The notes beneath the pieces were generated by a model, which saw only the letters and a program-made list of their open reading frames with translations, was not told where the DNA came from and searched no databases. The translations under genes and the position numbers were made by a program. Below, piece by piece: positions 9,059-17,539 of a stretch of 64,000 bases of DNA; within the stretch, counting starts at the first letter, position 1, and each line of letters begins with the position of its first letter. Source of the DNA: Clostridiales bacterium CHKCI006 (GTDB taxonomy: Bacteria; Bacillota_I; Bacilli_A; Erysipelotrichales; Coprobacillaceae); the NCBI GenBank assembly GCA_900018345.1, contig FCNA01000006.1:1-64000 (forward strand), in the 5' to 3' direction.

Positions 9059-10913
9059 TCGTCAAATCAGCAGTAAAAAACCCGAAGACTTTTGGAAAAC
9101 ATTACGACAATTACTATCCTATATGGGCAACCACAAATTCCTGCTGCTCGTTGTCGCCGTCCTTGTGGCAATCAGTGCTCTGGCTAACCTACTTGGAACG
9201 TATATGCTTAGACCCATCGTCAATGATTATATCCTGACTGAGGATTACGATGGACTGGTACGCATCATCCTCTTTACAGCCTGCATCTATGGTTCAGGTG
9301 TCCTGGCCTCCTTTGGCTATACACAGATCATGGTCAATGTCGCTCAGAAGATCATCTTTGAAATTCGTCACGATCTCTTTCAGGTCGTCCAGAAATTACC
9401 TTTGAAATATTTTGATACGACCCCTCATGGTGACATCATGAGCCGTTTCACCAATGACGTCGATACCATTTCAGATGCCTTCAATAACAGTTTCGCCATG
9501 GTCATCCAAAGCTTCATCCAGGTTGTCGGAACGTTGACCCTGATCTTTATTCTGAACTGGCGTCTTTCTTTGATCGTCATTGTCTGCTATTTCATCATGT
9601 TCCTCTATATTCAATATAGCGGTAAGAAAAGTAAATACTATTTCAATCACCAGCAGACCTATCTTGGTGAACTGAACGGATTTATTGAAGAAATGATTTC
9701 CGGTCAGAAAGTCATCAAAGTCTTCAACCATGAAAAAGAAAATATTGCCGCTTTCGATGAAGCTAATGAAAAGCTGCGTCAGGCTACTTCCAACGCGCTT
9801 TCTTATTCCGGTACCATGGTCCCCATGGTCGTGAGCATTTCCTATATCAACTATGCGATCGTCGCCATCGTCGGTGCCATCATGGTCATCAATAACTGGA
9901 GCGATCTAGGCAGCATGGCGAGCTACCTCGTCTTTGTCAGACAAACAGCGATGCCAATCAACCAGTTCACGATGCAATCCAACTTTCTCTTAGCCGCCAT
10001 GTCCGGAGCTGAACGTATTTTCAACGTCATGAATATGAAACCAGAGATTGATGAAGGAAATGTTACCTTGACATATGTCACAACCGACACCAACGGGAAA
10101 CTCGTGGAATCTCAGAAAAAAACGAATCAGTGGGCCTGGCGTCATCCGCATCCCGATGGCAGTATCGAACTTGTTCCGTTAAAAGGAGATGTGCGTTTTC
10201 ACGATGTGGTCTTCTCTTATGAAAAAGGACATACCATCCTTAAAAATATCAATCTATTTGCGAAACCGGGTCAGAAAATTGCCTTTGTGGGTTCGACGGG
10301 AGCCGGTAAGACAACCATCACCAATCTGATCAATCGCTTCTATGATGTCGAATCCGGCAGTATCACCTATGATGGCATCGATGTTCGTCTGATCAAAAAA
10401 GATGATCTAAGAAGGTCACTAGGCATCGTGCTGCAGGATACGCATCTATTTACCGGCACCATTGCCGATAACATCCGCTATGGAAACTTGGAGGCCAGCA
10501 TGGAAGAGGTCATTGCAGCCGCCAAGCTCGCAAATGCAGATTCTTTTATTCGCCGTCTGCCTCAGGGCTATGATACGCCGATCACCGGTGACGGTAAGAA
10601 CCTCTCCCAGGGTCAGCGACAGCTCTTAGCGATTGCCAGAGCCGCTATTGCCAACCCGCCGGTATTGATCCTTGATGAAGCCACTTCATCCATCGATACA
10701 CGTACTGAAAGTCTGATTGAAAAAGGCATGGATCGCCTGATGGAAGGTCGCACCGTCTTTGTCATTGCCCATCGCTTATCCACCGTTCGCAACTCGAATG
10801 CCATCATGGTTCTCGAACACGGCGAGATCATTGAGCGCGGCAGTCACGATGAGCTGATCAGTCAGCAAGGCGTTTATTACCAATTGTATAATGGGATGTT
10901 TGAATTATCCTAA
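9051..10913 (+). CDS. ABC exporter half-transporter B (consensus catalytic site)
   Basis: 620 residues counted from the ATG at 9051, which follows AAAGGAGG and overlaps the previous gene by 8 nt. Transmembrane domain at about 30-340. The nucleotide-binding domain follows, separated by a longer linker than in partner A (about 370-415). Walker A GSTGAGKTT, signature LSQGQRQ, Walker B VLILDEATSSID with the catalytic Glu, and H-loop IAHRLST are all intact. It would supply the active ATP site of the heterodimer. The operon ends at the terminator at 10935-10968. Confidence 0.94.
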   Translation: MASRQISSKKPEDFWKTLRQLLSYMGNHKFLLLVVAVLVAISALANLLGTYMLRPIVNDYILTEDYDGLVRIILFTACIYGSGVLASFGYTQIMVNVAQKIIFEIRHDLFQVVQKLPLKYFDTTPHGDIMSRFTNDVDTISDAFNNSFAMVIQSFIQVVGTLTLIFILNWRLSLIVIVCYFIMFLYIQYSGKKSKYYFNHQQTYLGELNGFIEEMISGQKVIKVFNHEKENIAAFDEANEKLRQATSNALSYSGTMVPMVVSISYINYAIVAIVGAIMVINNWSDLGSMASYLVFVRQTAMPINQFTMQSNFLLAAMSGAERIFNVMNMKPEIDEGNVTLTYVTTDTNGKLVESQKKTNQWAWRHPHPDGSIELVPLKGDVRFHDVVFSYEKGHTILKNINLFAKPGQKIAFVGSTGAGKTTITNLINRFYDVESGSITYDGIDVRLIKKDDLRRSLGIVLQDTHLFTGTIADNIRYGNLEASMEEVIAAAKLANADSFIRRLPQGYDTPITGDGKNLSQGQRQLLAIARAAIANPPVLILDEATSSIDTRTESLIEKGMDRLMEGRTVFVIAHRLSTVRNSNAIMVLEHGEIIERGSHDELISQQGVYYQLYNGMFELS

Positions 10914-10934
10914 ACAAAGAAATACCAAAATCAA

Positions 10935-10968
10935 AACCAGGGAGCCACAAGCTCTCTGGTTTGCGTTT
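10935..10968 (+). terminator. Terminator after the ABC exporter operon
   Basis: AAACCAGGGAGC-CACAA-GCTCTCTGGTTT stem with one G-T pair, followed by GCGTTT. It can work in both directions between the exporter operon and the convergent gene at 10985. Confidence 0.75.
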
Positions 10969-10984
10969 AGCGATTCTTCTCCTG

Positions 10985-11401
10985 TCATTCATAAGTATAA
11001 TACGCTTCAGCCATTGGCCTGAAGTATTCAAACGCGGCTTGGTTCTCTTCCAGAATATGCAGATCCGCATACGCGTTTTTATAATATTGATCCGCTAAGG
11101 ATTCCAGAATAACCTGTTCATCCATTTCCGTATCTGCCAACAGGTCATTAATGGTTTGATTGACCGTCGTAAAATACAAGCCGTTCTTAGAGTCAATAGC
11201 TATATGTTTTTCCATACAGTATGCTTTGGTCAGAACATATGTCTTGGGGTCCGCTGTCCAGTTACATAGTCCCAGGTATTCTGCCGCGGATACCGAACAG
11301 AGGACATAGTCTGTATTTTCAAGAAAGCGTCTAAAATACTGGCTCTTAAAATCGCTCTGCTTCCACAGGTCAATATTTTGAATGATTTGAGGAGTCATCA
11401 T
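10985..11401 (-). CDS. Hypothetical protein, possible AbiEi-antitoxin-like
   Basis: About 138 residues from the ATG at 11401, preferred because AAGGGTGG lies just upstream; a start at 11437 lacks one. It contains SVSAAEYLGLCNW followed by KTYVLTKA and ends in a charged helical part. The order AAEYLGL then TYVLT faintly recalls the middle of AbiEi-type antitoxins, but there is no recognisable N-terminal winged helix and no toxin gene next to it. Single gene, convergent with the exporter operon. Function not known. Confidence 0.55.
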   Translation of the reverse strand: MMTPQIIQNIDLWKQSDFKSQYFRRFLENTDYVLCSVSAAEYLGLCNWTADPKTYVLTKAYCMEKHIAIDSKNGLYFTTVNQTINDLLADTEMDEQVILESLADQYYKNAYADLHILEENQAAFEYFRPMAEAYYTYE

Positions 11402-11527
11402 CTTCAACCACCCTTCTTTTTGAATCCATTTTACCACGAAAATGCTTGAATCACCAGTTCAGTATGGACATCTATGGTCTGAAGCATTTTGAAGACAGCT
11501 TCCTCGTCTTCTTTACCCGATGGGTTC

Positions 11528-11950
11528 GTCTTGATTTTCTTTACCAATGTCAAACTCTCCTTAAAATCTGTTATAATGGTTTAAAGATTGCAACGAAAGG
11601 AGCAAAAAGCGTGGATGACTGTCTTAAACAACGAAAGCGTTTAGCGGCCGGTTTCAAGCAATATCGCGATGTTTTTCTTGCACTTGGCGATGAAAACCGC
11701 CAGCTGATCTTCCTGGTTCTGCTGGAAAATGATAAAGTGGGGATGCGCGTTCCTGACATTGCCAGCCAAACTCATTTATCCAGGCCGGCAGTCTCCCACC
11801 ACCTGAAGATCCTGAAAGAAACAGGTTTAGTCAATCTTTATCGTATTGGAACCAGAAATGACTATTATGTGGAGGCCGAGTCATCGTGCTGGAAAGGACT
11901 CCAACAACTGACCAGTCAAGTTGAAGCAGTCATCGAACAAGCCAAACAAC
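11528..11950. repeat. 423-bp direct duplication, copy A (promoter plus ArsR gene)
   Basis: This 423-bp stretch recurs at 13384-13806 with exactly the same length, offset 1856. I count about eleven substitutions by eye and no indel. It contains an extended -10 promoter (TGTTATAAT, 11569-11577), the SD AAAGGAGC and nearly all of the ArsR coding region. Copy A stops matching at CCAAACAAC, so its last codons (LGRF) differ from copy B. Confidence 0.95.
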
Positions 11951-11964
11951 TTGGGCGCTTCTAA
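11611..11964 (+). CDS. ArsR-family regulator, duplicated copy A (GTG start)
   Basis: About 117 residues starting at GTG 11611, 10 nt after AAAGGAG; copy B has ATG at the same place. Winged helix of ArsR type: FLALGDENRQLIFLVLL, VPDIASQTHLSRPAVSHHLKILKETGLV, then a wing with RNDYYVEAESS. No obvious metal-binding cysteine pair in the recognition helix. The intact frame ends with LGRF, which lies outside the duplicated block, instead of the QQGYPPLKEEE tail of copy B. No downstream partner gene survives next to it: an oxidoreductase fragment on the other strand follows. It may act in trans on the nitroreductase promoter in copy B. Confidence 0.85.
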   Translation: MDDCLKQRKRLAAGFKQYRDVFLALGDENRQLIFLVLLENDKVGMRVPDIASQTHLSRPAVSHHLKILKETGLVNLYRIGTRNDYYVEAESSCWKGLQQLTSQVEAVIEQAKQLGRF

Positions 11965-11977
11965 CACCTCTGTATCA

Positions 11978-12175
11978 TTAATCTACCCGAAAACAGCGCA
12001 TGCTAATATACTTGGTACGATCTGTTTTCACTGCCATGGTATGTACCATTTCTACTACAGTAATCTCTCTGCGTTCGTCACCAGCCAAATACACAGCAGT
12101 TTCGATTCCGACTTCTCCGCCCCGTCCAATATGATCACTGTTTTGTGGTCTGGCTTTCGATCGCGAAATATACAT
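11978..12175 (-). pseudogene. Fragment of an FAD/NAD(P) oxidoreductase (old-yellow-enzyme type tail)
   Basis: The minus-strand translation contains GRGGEVGIETAVYLAGDERREITVVEM, the beta-alpha-beta dinucleotide-binding fingerprint (normally GGGxVGxExAxxL) found in the NAD-binding part of 2,4-dienoyl-CoA/2-enoate reductases. The first fingerprint Gly is changed to Arg (GRGG). Nothing upstream or downstream continues the fold, so about 65 codons of a 640-residue protein remain. The gene at 49732-51651 has the intact equivalent (GAGLVGVETAEFLAEYG). A remnant, probably left by the rearrangement that made the flanking duplication. Confidence 0.6.
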
Positions 12176-12192
12176 CTATTCTATTCCAATAT

Positions 12193-12217
12193 AAAAGGCA
12201 GCCTGACGCTGTCTTTT
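12193..12217. terminator. Bidirectional terminator
   Basis: AAAAGGCAGC-CTGAC-GCTGTCTTTT, a 10-bp stem with one mismatch and short T tracts on both strands. It lies just past the stop of the minus-strand Fe-S protein gene (12259). Confidence 0.6.
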
Positions 12218-12258
12218 CAATCGTTCTTCATCACAAAGACTTCTTTTTTCAAACGTAA

Positions 12259-12894
12259 TTATGATAGTTCTTTAGCCACCAGATCCATCAAATGGATTGC
12301 TTTGCCACCGCCAAGTTCTACCCCCTTAACACAGCGATTACAGTAGCATACGACCTGCTCCGTTGGATATTTCGACACCTGCTCAGCCATCAAGGCTCTC
12401 TGTACCTCTTCAGGCATATGAGAGAGCTTTGTGCCTTCATAGCGCGCCAAGAGCTCCAGATTTTTCGGATTCTGTATTTCGACATGCAAGGTTCCGCAAA
12501 AATCTGCCTTATCTCTGTTTTGAGTTATCTCTACAATTTGAATATGCATTCGCTCTAATAAATGCCGGACTGCTTCATGAACTTTCGGTTGATGACGATC
12601 CCTCCAACAATCCTGTAAGGTCATCGCAACACCATGATAGTCCGGCCAGGGGAAATCAGGAAGTATATCCAGATATTCCCACAAGCTGATCAGTTGATTA
12701 GCCGGGATCTTCTCACATAAATGTTCACGACATGCTTGACAAACAATCAAACCGGTACCATCTGTAGGAAATTTTTTCTGGTAATAGAGACAACATCCCT
12801 CTACTGGCATCCGTTCCTTTAAATAGCGACGCATCTTCAACGAGGATTCGCGCGAAGCCTTCGTCAAATTACAACTGGGAAAATAAGTGTACAT
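12259..12894 (-). CDS. Cysteine-rich (CCG/HdrB-like) Fe-S protein
   Basis: About 211 residues from ATG 12894 (AAGGAG lies 10 nt upstream; an earlier GTG is too close to it). The N-terminal half has YFPSCNL, then EGCC and CQAC: the C-x25-CC-x16-C-x2-C spacing of the cysteine-rich domain of heterodisulfide reductase B and LutA/GlpC-type proteins. The C-terminal half has a second, looser set: QDCWRDRH, DFCGTLH and VCYCNRC followed by GGGKAIHLMDLV. Such proteins carry a special [4Fe-4S] centre and move electrons to a partner. Its neighbours here are ArsR and nitroreductase genes, so a redox-stress role is possible but inferred. Confidence 0.75.
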   Translation of the reverse strand: MYTYFPSCNLTKASRESSLKMRRYLKERMPVEGCCLYYQKKFPTDGTGLIVCQACREHLCEKIPANQLISLWEYLDILPDFPWPDYHGVAMTLQDCWRDRHQPKVHEAVRHLLERMHIQIVEITQNRDKADFCGTLHVEIQNPKNLELLARYEGTKLSHMPEEVQRALMAEQVSKYPTEQVVCYCNRCVKGVELGGGKAIHLMDLVAKELS

Positions 12895-13383
12895 CCGCTT
12901 CACACTCCTTTACATTAATTTCATTGTAGCATGAAATGATCCTGCCTACCAGTCTGAACATTGATTTCGATACGAAATGAGCCTATCACGTATGCCAGAG
13001 CTCCATCCCTGTTTACCTGACCGGATTGTACGGATACAAACGATGGTCGTTCTTATGCATTGATCTTCTCTAAAAGCGGATGCACTTTGTTTTGATGGCT
13101 TACTATGCTTATTGAAGCATCAACGAATGGTGAAATAACCAAGCGAGTACTGATCCCTTTTCTCAAGATCAAACGTTAAAATCAAGGCTTTGATCTTAAT
13201 GCCATTGGGATGCTTGATATGTGGATTGACTGCTACCAAATCTTTCCAGCTATTCTGAAGAACAGAATCGTATAAGCATCCCCGCATTTTGATAAGACGG
13301 TACATCATCATTGCTTAATTCTCTCTTCATTTCTTCAACATATCCGTCTTTTGCTCTAAGCTTATGCCTTATCCAGCTCAACT
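12895..13383. other. Intergenic stretch without a supported gene
   Basis: About 490 bp. The only open frame of note is 13120-13311 on the minus strand (63 codons with KDLVAVNPHIKHPNGIKIKA and a C-terminal FTIR). It has no clear SD and no family I recognise; it may be gene debris. The stretch lies between the Fe-S gene and copy B of the duplication. Confidence 0.4.
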
Positions 13384-13806
13384 GTCTTGATTTTCTTTAC
13401 CAATGTCAAACTCTCCTTAAAATCTGTTATAATGGTTTAAAGATTGAAACGAAAGGAGCAAAAAGCATGGATGACTGTCTTAAACAACGAAAGCGTTTAG
13501 CGCCCGGTTTCAAGCAATATCGCGATGTTTTTCTTGCACTTGGGGATGAAAACCGCCAGCTGATCTTCCTAGTTCTGCTGTAAAATGATAAAGTAGGGAT
13601 GCGCGTTCCTGACATTGCCAGCCGAACCCATTTATCCAGGCCGGCAGTCTCCCATCACCTGAAGATCCTGAAAGAAACAGGTTTAGTCAATCTTTATCGT
13701 ATTGGAACCAGAAATGACTATTATGTGGAGGCCGAGTCATCGTGCTGGAAAGGACTCCAACAACTGACCAGTCAAGTTGAAGAAGTCATCGAACAAGCCA
13801 AACAAC
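13384..13806. repeat. 423-bp direct duplication, copy B
   Basis: Counterpart of 11528-11950. Copy B runs into the native-looking end of the ArsR gene (QQGYPPLKEEE) and the nitroreductase start 1 nt further, so copy B is likely the ancestral location and copy A the translocated copy. The key difference is T13581 in place of G11725, which makes TAA. Confidence 0.95.
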
Positions 13807-13838
13807 AAGGTTATCCACCCTTAAAGGAGGAAGAATAA
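13467..13838 (+). pseudogene. ArsR-family regulator copy B, interrupted by a nonsense codon
   Basis: ATG 13467 with AAAGGAGC upstream reads the same protein as copy A for 38 codons, then TAA at 13581-13583 where copy A has GAA (LVLLEND becomes LVLL-stop). The frame stays open after it to 13838, and an ATG at 13599 could restart at MRVPDIASRTHLSRPAVSHHLKIL. A restart would keep the recognition helix and wing but lose the first helices of the fold and has no good SD. The gene overlaps nothing and ends 1 nt before the nitroreductase ATG, the usual ArsR-nitroreductase operon layout. A sequencing error is the alternative to a true nonsense mutation. Confidence 0.85.
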
Positions 13839-13839
13839 A

Positions 13840-14508
13840 ATGGATGCAATCATGCGTGAACGGCATTCCGTCCGTTCTTTTTTATCGAAGTCTATCCCGG
13901 CTAACGATCAGGCCACTTTACAGACAGCCATTGCCCAAATCAACCAGGAATCTCAATTGCATTTTCAACTGATTACGGATGATCCCCACGCTTTTGAAGG
14001 CCTGATGGCGCATTATGGTCAATTTGATAACGTACAAAACTATATCGCCCTTATCGGACCCAAAGGAAAAGATCTCGATGAAAAAGTCGGCTATTATGGC
14101 GAAAAGCTCGTCCTGTTGGCAACTAGTCTGGGCCTAAATACCTGCTGGGTCGCCATGACCTTTAAAAAAGGGGCTGTCCGTAAACAATGCACCCTGGCCA
14201 AAGGCGAAAAACTCGCTGCCGTAATCGCACTTGGTTACGGCACGCATCAGGGACAGGCACATCGCAGCAAGCCCCTTAGCGATATCTGTGATGAGTCCTC
14301 CGATACCATGCCTGAATGGTATCGTCAGGGGCTGGAAGCAGCCCTGCTGGCACCTACCGCAATGAATCAGCAAAAATTCTTTTTTACGCGTCAAGATCAA
14401 AATGTGCATGTCAAGGCAACGGGCGGTTTCTATTCTCAGATGGATCTAGGCATCGTCAAATATCACTTTGAACTCGGCGCTGGAAAAGACCAGTTTCACT
14501 GGATCTAA
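13840..14508 (+). CDS. Nitroreductase-family flavoprotein
   Basis: 222 residues. The start (MDAIMRERHSVRSFLSKSIP) carries the RHSVRxF FMN-phosphate motif. The centre has YYGEKLVLLATSLGLNTCWVAM, typical of the TM1586-like nitroreductase branch. Near the C-terminus ALLAPTAMNQQKFFF and GFYSQMDLGIVKYHFELG complete the FMN pocket. The enzyme should reduce nitro or quinone-like compounds with NAD(P)H in the cytoplasm. Its SD (AAAGGAGG) lies in the end of the broken ArsR gene, from whose promoter it is probably read. A strong terminator follows directly. Confidence 0.9.
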   Translation: MDAIMRERHSVRSFLSKSIPANDQATLQTAIAQINQESQLHFQLITDDPHAFEGLMAHYGQFDNVQNYIALIGPKGKDLDEKVGYYGEKLVLLATSLGLNTCWVAMTFKKGAVRKQCTLAKGEKLAAVIALGYGTHQGQAHRSKPLSDICDESSDTMPEWYRQGLEAALLAPTAMNQQKFFFTRQDQNVHVKATGGFYSQMDLGIVKYHFELGAGKDQFHWI

Positions 14509-14530
14509 AACACTTCTCAGAAGTGTTTTT
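14507..14530 (+). terminator. Terminator after nitroreductase gene
   Basis: AAAACACTTC-TCAG-AAGTGTTTTT followed by CTTTT; 9- to 10-bp stem starting at the stop codon. Confidence 0.9.
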
Positions 14531-14576
14531 CTTTTAGGCCAACAGCTGTTATAATAAAAAAAAAGGGGAGATGCAT

Positions 14577-15095
14577 ATGTCAGAAATACAGATCATCAAG
14601 CTTGTCTTTGGTCTATTTCTAGGTATTGGCGGGGCTGTGTTGATCTTGCTGGCCTTTCCGCTAGGCTACCGCTATCTTATTCAGGAAAAGCGCTGTACCG
14701 CAAAGACCATGGGAATTGTTCACCATTATCGAGCCGAGCTGCCAGTTGTCATCTATCAGGTGAACGGACGCACTTATCGCGTCAAGGGACCCGAATACCA
14801 GCTGTATGTGACGACCAGCCGTCAGGGGCCTTTTCAAAAAAACCGTCGTGTTTCCAAGGAAAAAGGCCAGATCCTGTTTACGCATGAGACATCGAACGCT
14901 TTCGCTGCACAACATCGATCCGGCCTGGAGGAGCGCTATCCGCTCCATTCTGAAATACCTGTATATTATGATCCCCAAAACCCTCAACTCGCTTATGTGC
15001 TTCGCTATTGTAATAAGAAATGGCTCTTCTATCTCATGTTCGGCACCGGTTTAGCCATCTGGATCCTGGATTGCATCATTCAATTTACTTTATAA
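14577..15095 (+). CDS. Two-helix membrane protein, DUF3592-like
   Basis: About 172 residues from ATG 14577, placed 6 nt after GGGGAG; the ATG at 14571 touches the SD. One membrane helix at each end (about 10-30 and 147-168) encloses an extracytoplasmic or cytoplasmic beta-rich domain with AELPVVIYQVNGRTYRVKGP and IPVYYDPQNPQLAYVL. The last motif (VxYDPxNP) is typical of DUF3592 proteins. Function unknown. A TATAAT lies about 20 nt upstream of the SD (14549-14554). It converges with and overlaps the end of the phosphotransferase gene at 15090 by 6 nt. Confidence 0.75.
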   Translation: MSEIQIIKLVFGLFLGIGGAVLILLAFPLGYRYLIQEKRCTAKTMGIVHHYRAELPVVIYQVNGRTYRVKGPEYQLYVTTSRQGPFQKNRRVSKEKGQILFTHETSNAFAAQHRSGLEERYPLHSEIPVYYDPQNPQLAYVLRYCNKKWLFYLMFGTGLAIWILDCIIQFTL

Positions 15096-16918
15096 TAGAG
15101 GATATTGATCCGCTGCTGCTAAACGTGCATCGATCCAATTTTCTGTAAGATAATCGACGAGTTCCGCACTGATGCGCTGCACGCGTTGAGGATCTGTTGA
15201 AGCTATGATATTTTTGAGATACTCATTGAGATAATGGAAGAAAAAGTCATAACAGTAATAACATAAACGCGTCGGGTCAGCCCCTCCAAAAAGCGCTAAC
15301 TGTTCAACCATTTCCACAAGTGACGACCGATCATGCATATAGATCCAGGTATCTCGTTCCACCGGTGCCAGCATGACGGTATCCCAATCGACAATAAAAA
15401 GTTTTTCGTCATTCATCAGACAGTTGCCTCCGGCATCTCCATGTGTGATGACAAAACCACTGAGATCCTTTTGACAAAGGCGCCCCAGGGCCTTCAGACG
15501 TGAACCATAGGTCTGTAGATCCGCCCATCTTGACTGTAATGCTTCTTTCACATTGTCCGGTAAATCCGGATGTTCAGCCAAACGTGAAAAGATGGTGACC
15601 TTTTCAGCTGAGAAGGTCTCTTTTTTGATGATTTCTAAAGGCGGTGGACAGTCATAGATTTTTTTCATGTACGGATAGAGCTGCAGCGCTGGACAATCGT
15701 CAAGATGTGTCCCGGGGATATACTCAAAAACGGCCAGAACACGTCCCTGCCAAACCGTCGCTGATCCTCCCTGACGATTCAAGATGACATCAGGAATAAA
15801 TGTAATGCCCTGCTTGCGTAAATATTGAATCACCGCTAAGCTATTTTGAAAGCTCGCCTGATGATAGGACCAGGGATCCACTTTGACAAAATAGGTCTGC
15901 ATCGGCGTTCGCGCCAGCCAGGTCTCGCCATAAAACCCACGTTGGGCTGGCTGCAGATCGATCACTTGCAGATCATAAGCCTGCCACAGGGTCTTCGCTA
16001 AAGCATCCCTCATGTCTTCCTTGGCCCTGGACCAAAGACTTGCGAAGGACAGCATCCGTTCGCCATTTTCTTTTTGACCGATCTGATAAAAAACAAAAGC
16101 GGTCGATACGGTCTGTAAATAACCCCAGGCCAATATGCTTTTTTCATCCACGCCGCTTAACTGATGCAGATAATGCGCTCGCCACTGGCGCTGCCCACAA
16201 GGATCGGGCAAATAATCCTCGATCCACTCACGCATCAAGATACCTAAATCATAGGCTTTTTCATAGAATAGTCCCTCCGGATCCACCAGGCGGCAGGCCT
16301 TACGATCTGCCGTCAATAAAGCATTCATCCCATGGGCATCCCCATGCAGCAACACCCATGCGGAAGGATCCAGCGCCTGTTCGCGCTGATCTAAAAGCTG
16401 CCAGGCATAGGCGATGACCTGAAAAGGACAAGGGTAAGCCAGCTTGGCCCACATATCTAAAAGATACGCCCTAAACCAGCGCACACTGACCTTACCGGTC
16501 ACAAATGCATGTTCGGTGGGACAAGGCAAGCGCCAGACTTGCTCCAAAGCGGTTAAGATCATACGCAGCTTATCTGACAAAGCCAGCGTGGTCCGATCCA
16601 GAGGTAAACCCAATTCTTCCAGAAGGTAGGCCTTCAGCTCGTCATCATAAGCATAAAGACGGACCAGCCCCTGCCCGTTAGCTAATTGTAAAAGCGTAAT
16701 GGCATCCTGAAAATGACTGTCAACTAAGGCAATTTTCAAAATAAAAGACTGACTTTCCCGGGTCGCTCTCGCCACAAAAGCTTCTGTCCCACCTGAATCT
16801 GCCAGCGTTTTTCTAGTGTGGCAATGGTCAGATCCAGACTGTCCAACCATTGCAGTCCCTTTTGTCCCATTGATCGTGCACGTCCGCGTACTTTCTCCGG
16901 CAAAACAACACATCTCAC
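15090..16918 (-). pseudogene. Tandem phosphotransferase (streptomycin-kinase-like plus APH), N-terminal frameshift
   Basis: The protein joins two kinase-fold domains. The first ends with HGDAHGMNALL and LVDPEG, as in streptomycin 6-kinase/hydroxyurea phosphotransferases. The second (from about 330) has THGDAGGNCLM and IVDWDT, the Brenner motif and DxD of aminoglycoside/choline phosphotransferases. The proper N-terminus is in another frame: a GTG at 16918, 8 nt after GAGGAG, encodes KGLQWLDSLDLTIATLEKRW, typical of the first family, and stops at 16736. The main frame takes over around 16737-16757 at SFILKIALVDS. A single-base indel there (near AAAGTCAGTCTTTTATTTTG) explains this; either a true frameshift or a sequencing error. 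Confidence 0.75.
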
Positions 16919-17327
16919 GTTGACCACTCCTCTCTATGAACACTATTATACTGTACACAGGTATCAAAAGATAGCTTTCACACTGCAAAATATCGTAATC
17001 GAAAATAAGAAACCAGATCTTGATGAAAGCTGACCCATTACGGACATTAGCGGTCGCCTAGATCTATACCTACAGGCAAAGGCTTTGCCGAGATTGTCCT
17101 GTTTCCTTTATCGGAATAAATCCGTGATGATCATCAAACTGAAAAGGAACAAGCAGGCCAAAAGTGCAATCGAAAAAAAGAGCAGCCATCCTCACAGAAA
17201 CTGGAATGATATAAAGATCAATGATGGCAGAATGTGATGAGTGACGCTAAGCATTTCAAAAAGCATACCTGTTAGAATTGACCGGTGTGATTGAACCAGG
17301 TCAAAGCTTACTGTTCAACAACAATGC
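16919..17327. other. Intergenic stretch, promoter only
   Basis: About 400 bp between the phosphotransferase start and the next terminator. On the minus strand TATAAT (16950-16945) lies about 27 nt before the GTG start, with no good -35. I found no gene, known RNA or mobile end in the remainder. Confidence 0.5.
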
Positions 17328-17359
17328 AACAGCCATGAGCATCAAATCTCATGGCTGTT
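17328..17359. terminator. Terminator downstream of the mgtA small-protein operon
   Basis: AACAGCCATGAG-CATCAAAT-CTCATGGCTGTT, a perfect 12-bp stem with an 8-nt loop, 3 nt past the stop of the small membrane protein gene. T tracts are short on both sides. Confidence 0.7.
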
Positions 17360-17361
17360 TC

Positions 17362-17529
17362 TTAAATAGGATCATCCCTATGAATGCTTTTTTTAGGTTT
17401 CATGCCCCAGGCGATCACGTTCATCAAAATAACGATCACAATGACAACAAACATGGCCAACCAAAACCCCATATTTAGACCCAATAAAGTCGCCGTTCTA
17501 AATAAAGACATCCCAAACATTTTCATCAT
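17362..17529 (-). CDS. 55-residue single-helix membrane protein downstream of mgtA
   Basis: Starts MMKMFGMSLFR at 17529, 4 nt after the SD GGGGAGTGGAA, and begins only 10 nt after the mgtA stop. A long hydrophobic helix (about 17-39, GFWLAMFVVIVIVILMNVIAWG) is followed by a basic tail KPKKSIHRDDPI, so the C-terminus is likely cytoplasmic. Small one-helix proteins such as MgtR and MgtS regulate MgtA/MgtC in enterobacteria; that parallel is by position and size only, with no sequence similarity claimed. It shares the mgtA transcript and the terminator at 17328. Confidence 0.7.
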   Translation of the reverse strand: MMKMFGMSLFRTATLLGLNMGFWLAMFVVIVIVILMNVIAWGMKPKKSIHRDDPI

Positions 17530-17539
17530 TTCCACTCCC

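Noticed and set aside
10985-11401. Complete AbiEi/AbiEii toxin-antitoxin pair
   Set aside because: No nucleotidyltransferase-type toxin gene on either side and no clear antitoxin HTH; kept only as a weak resemblance.
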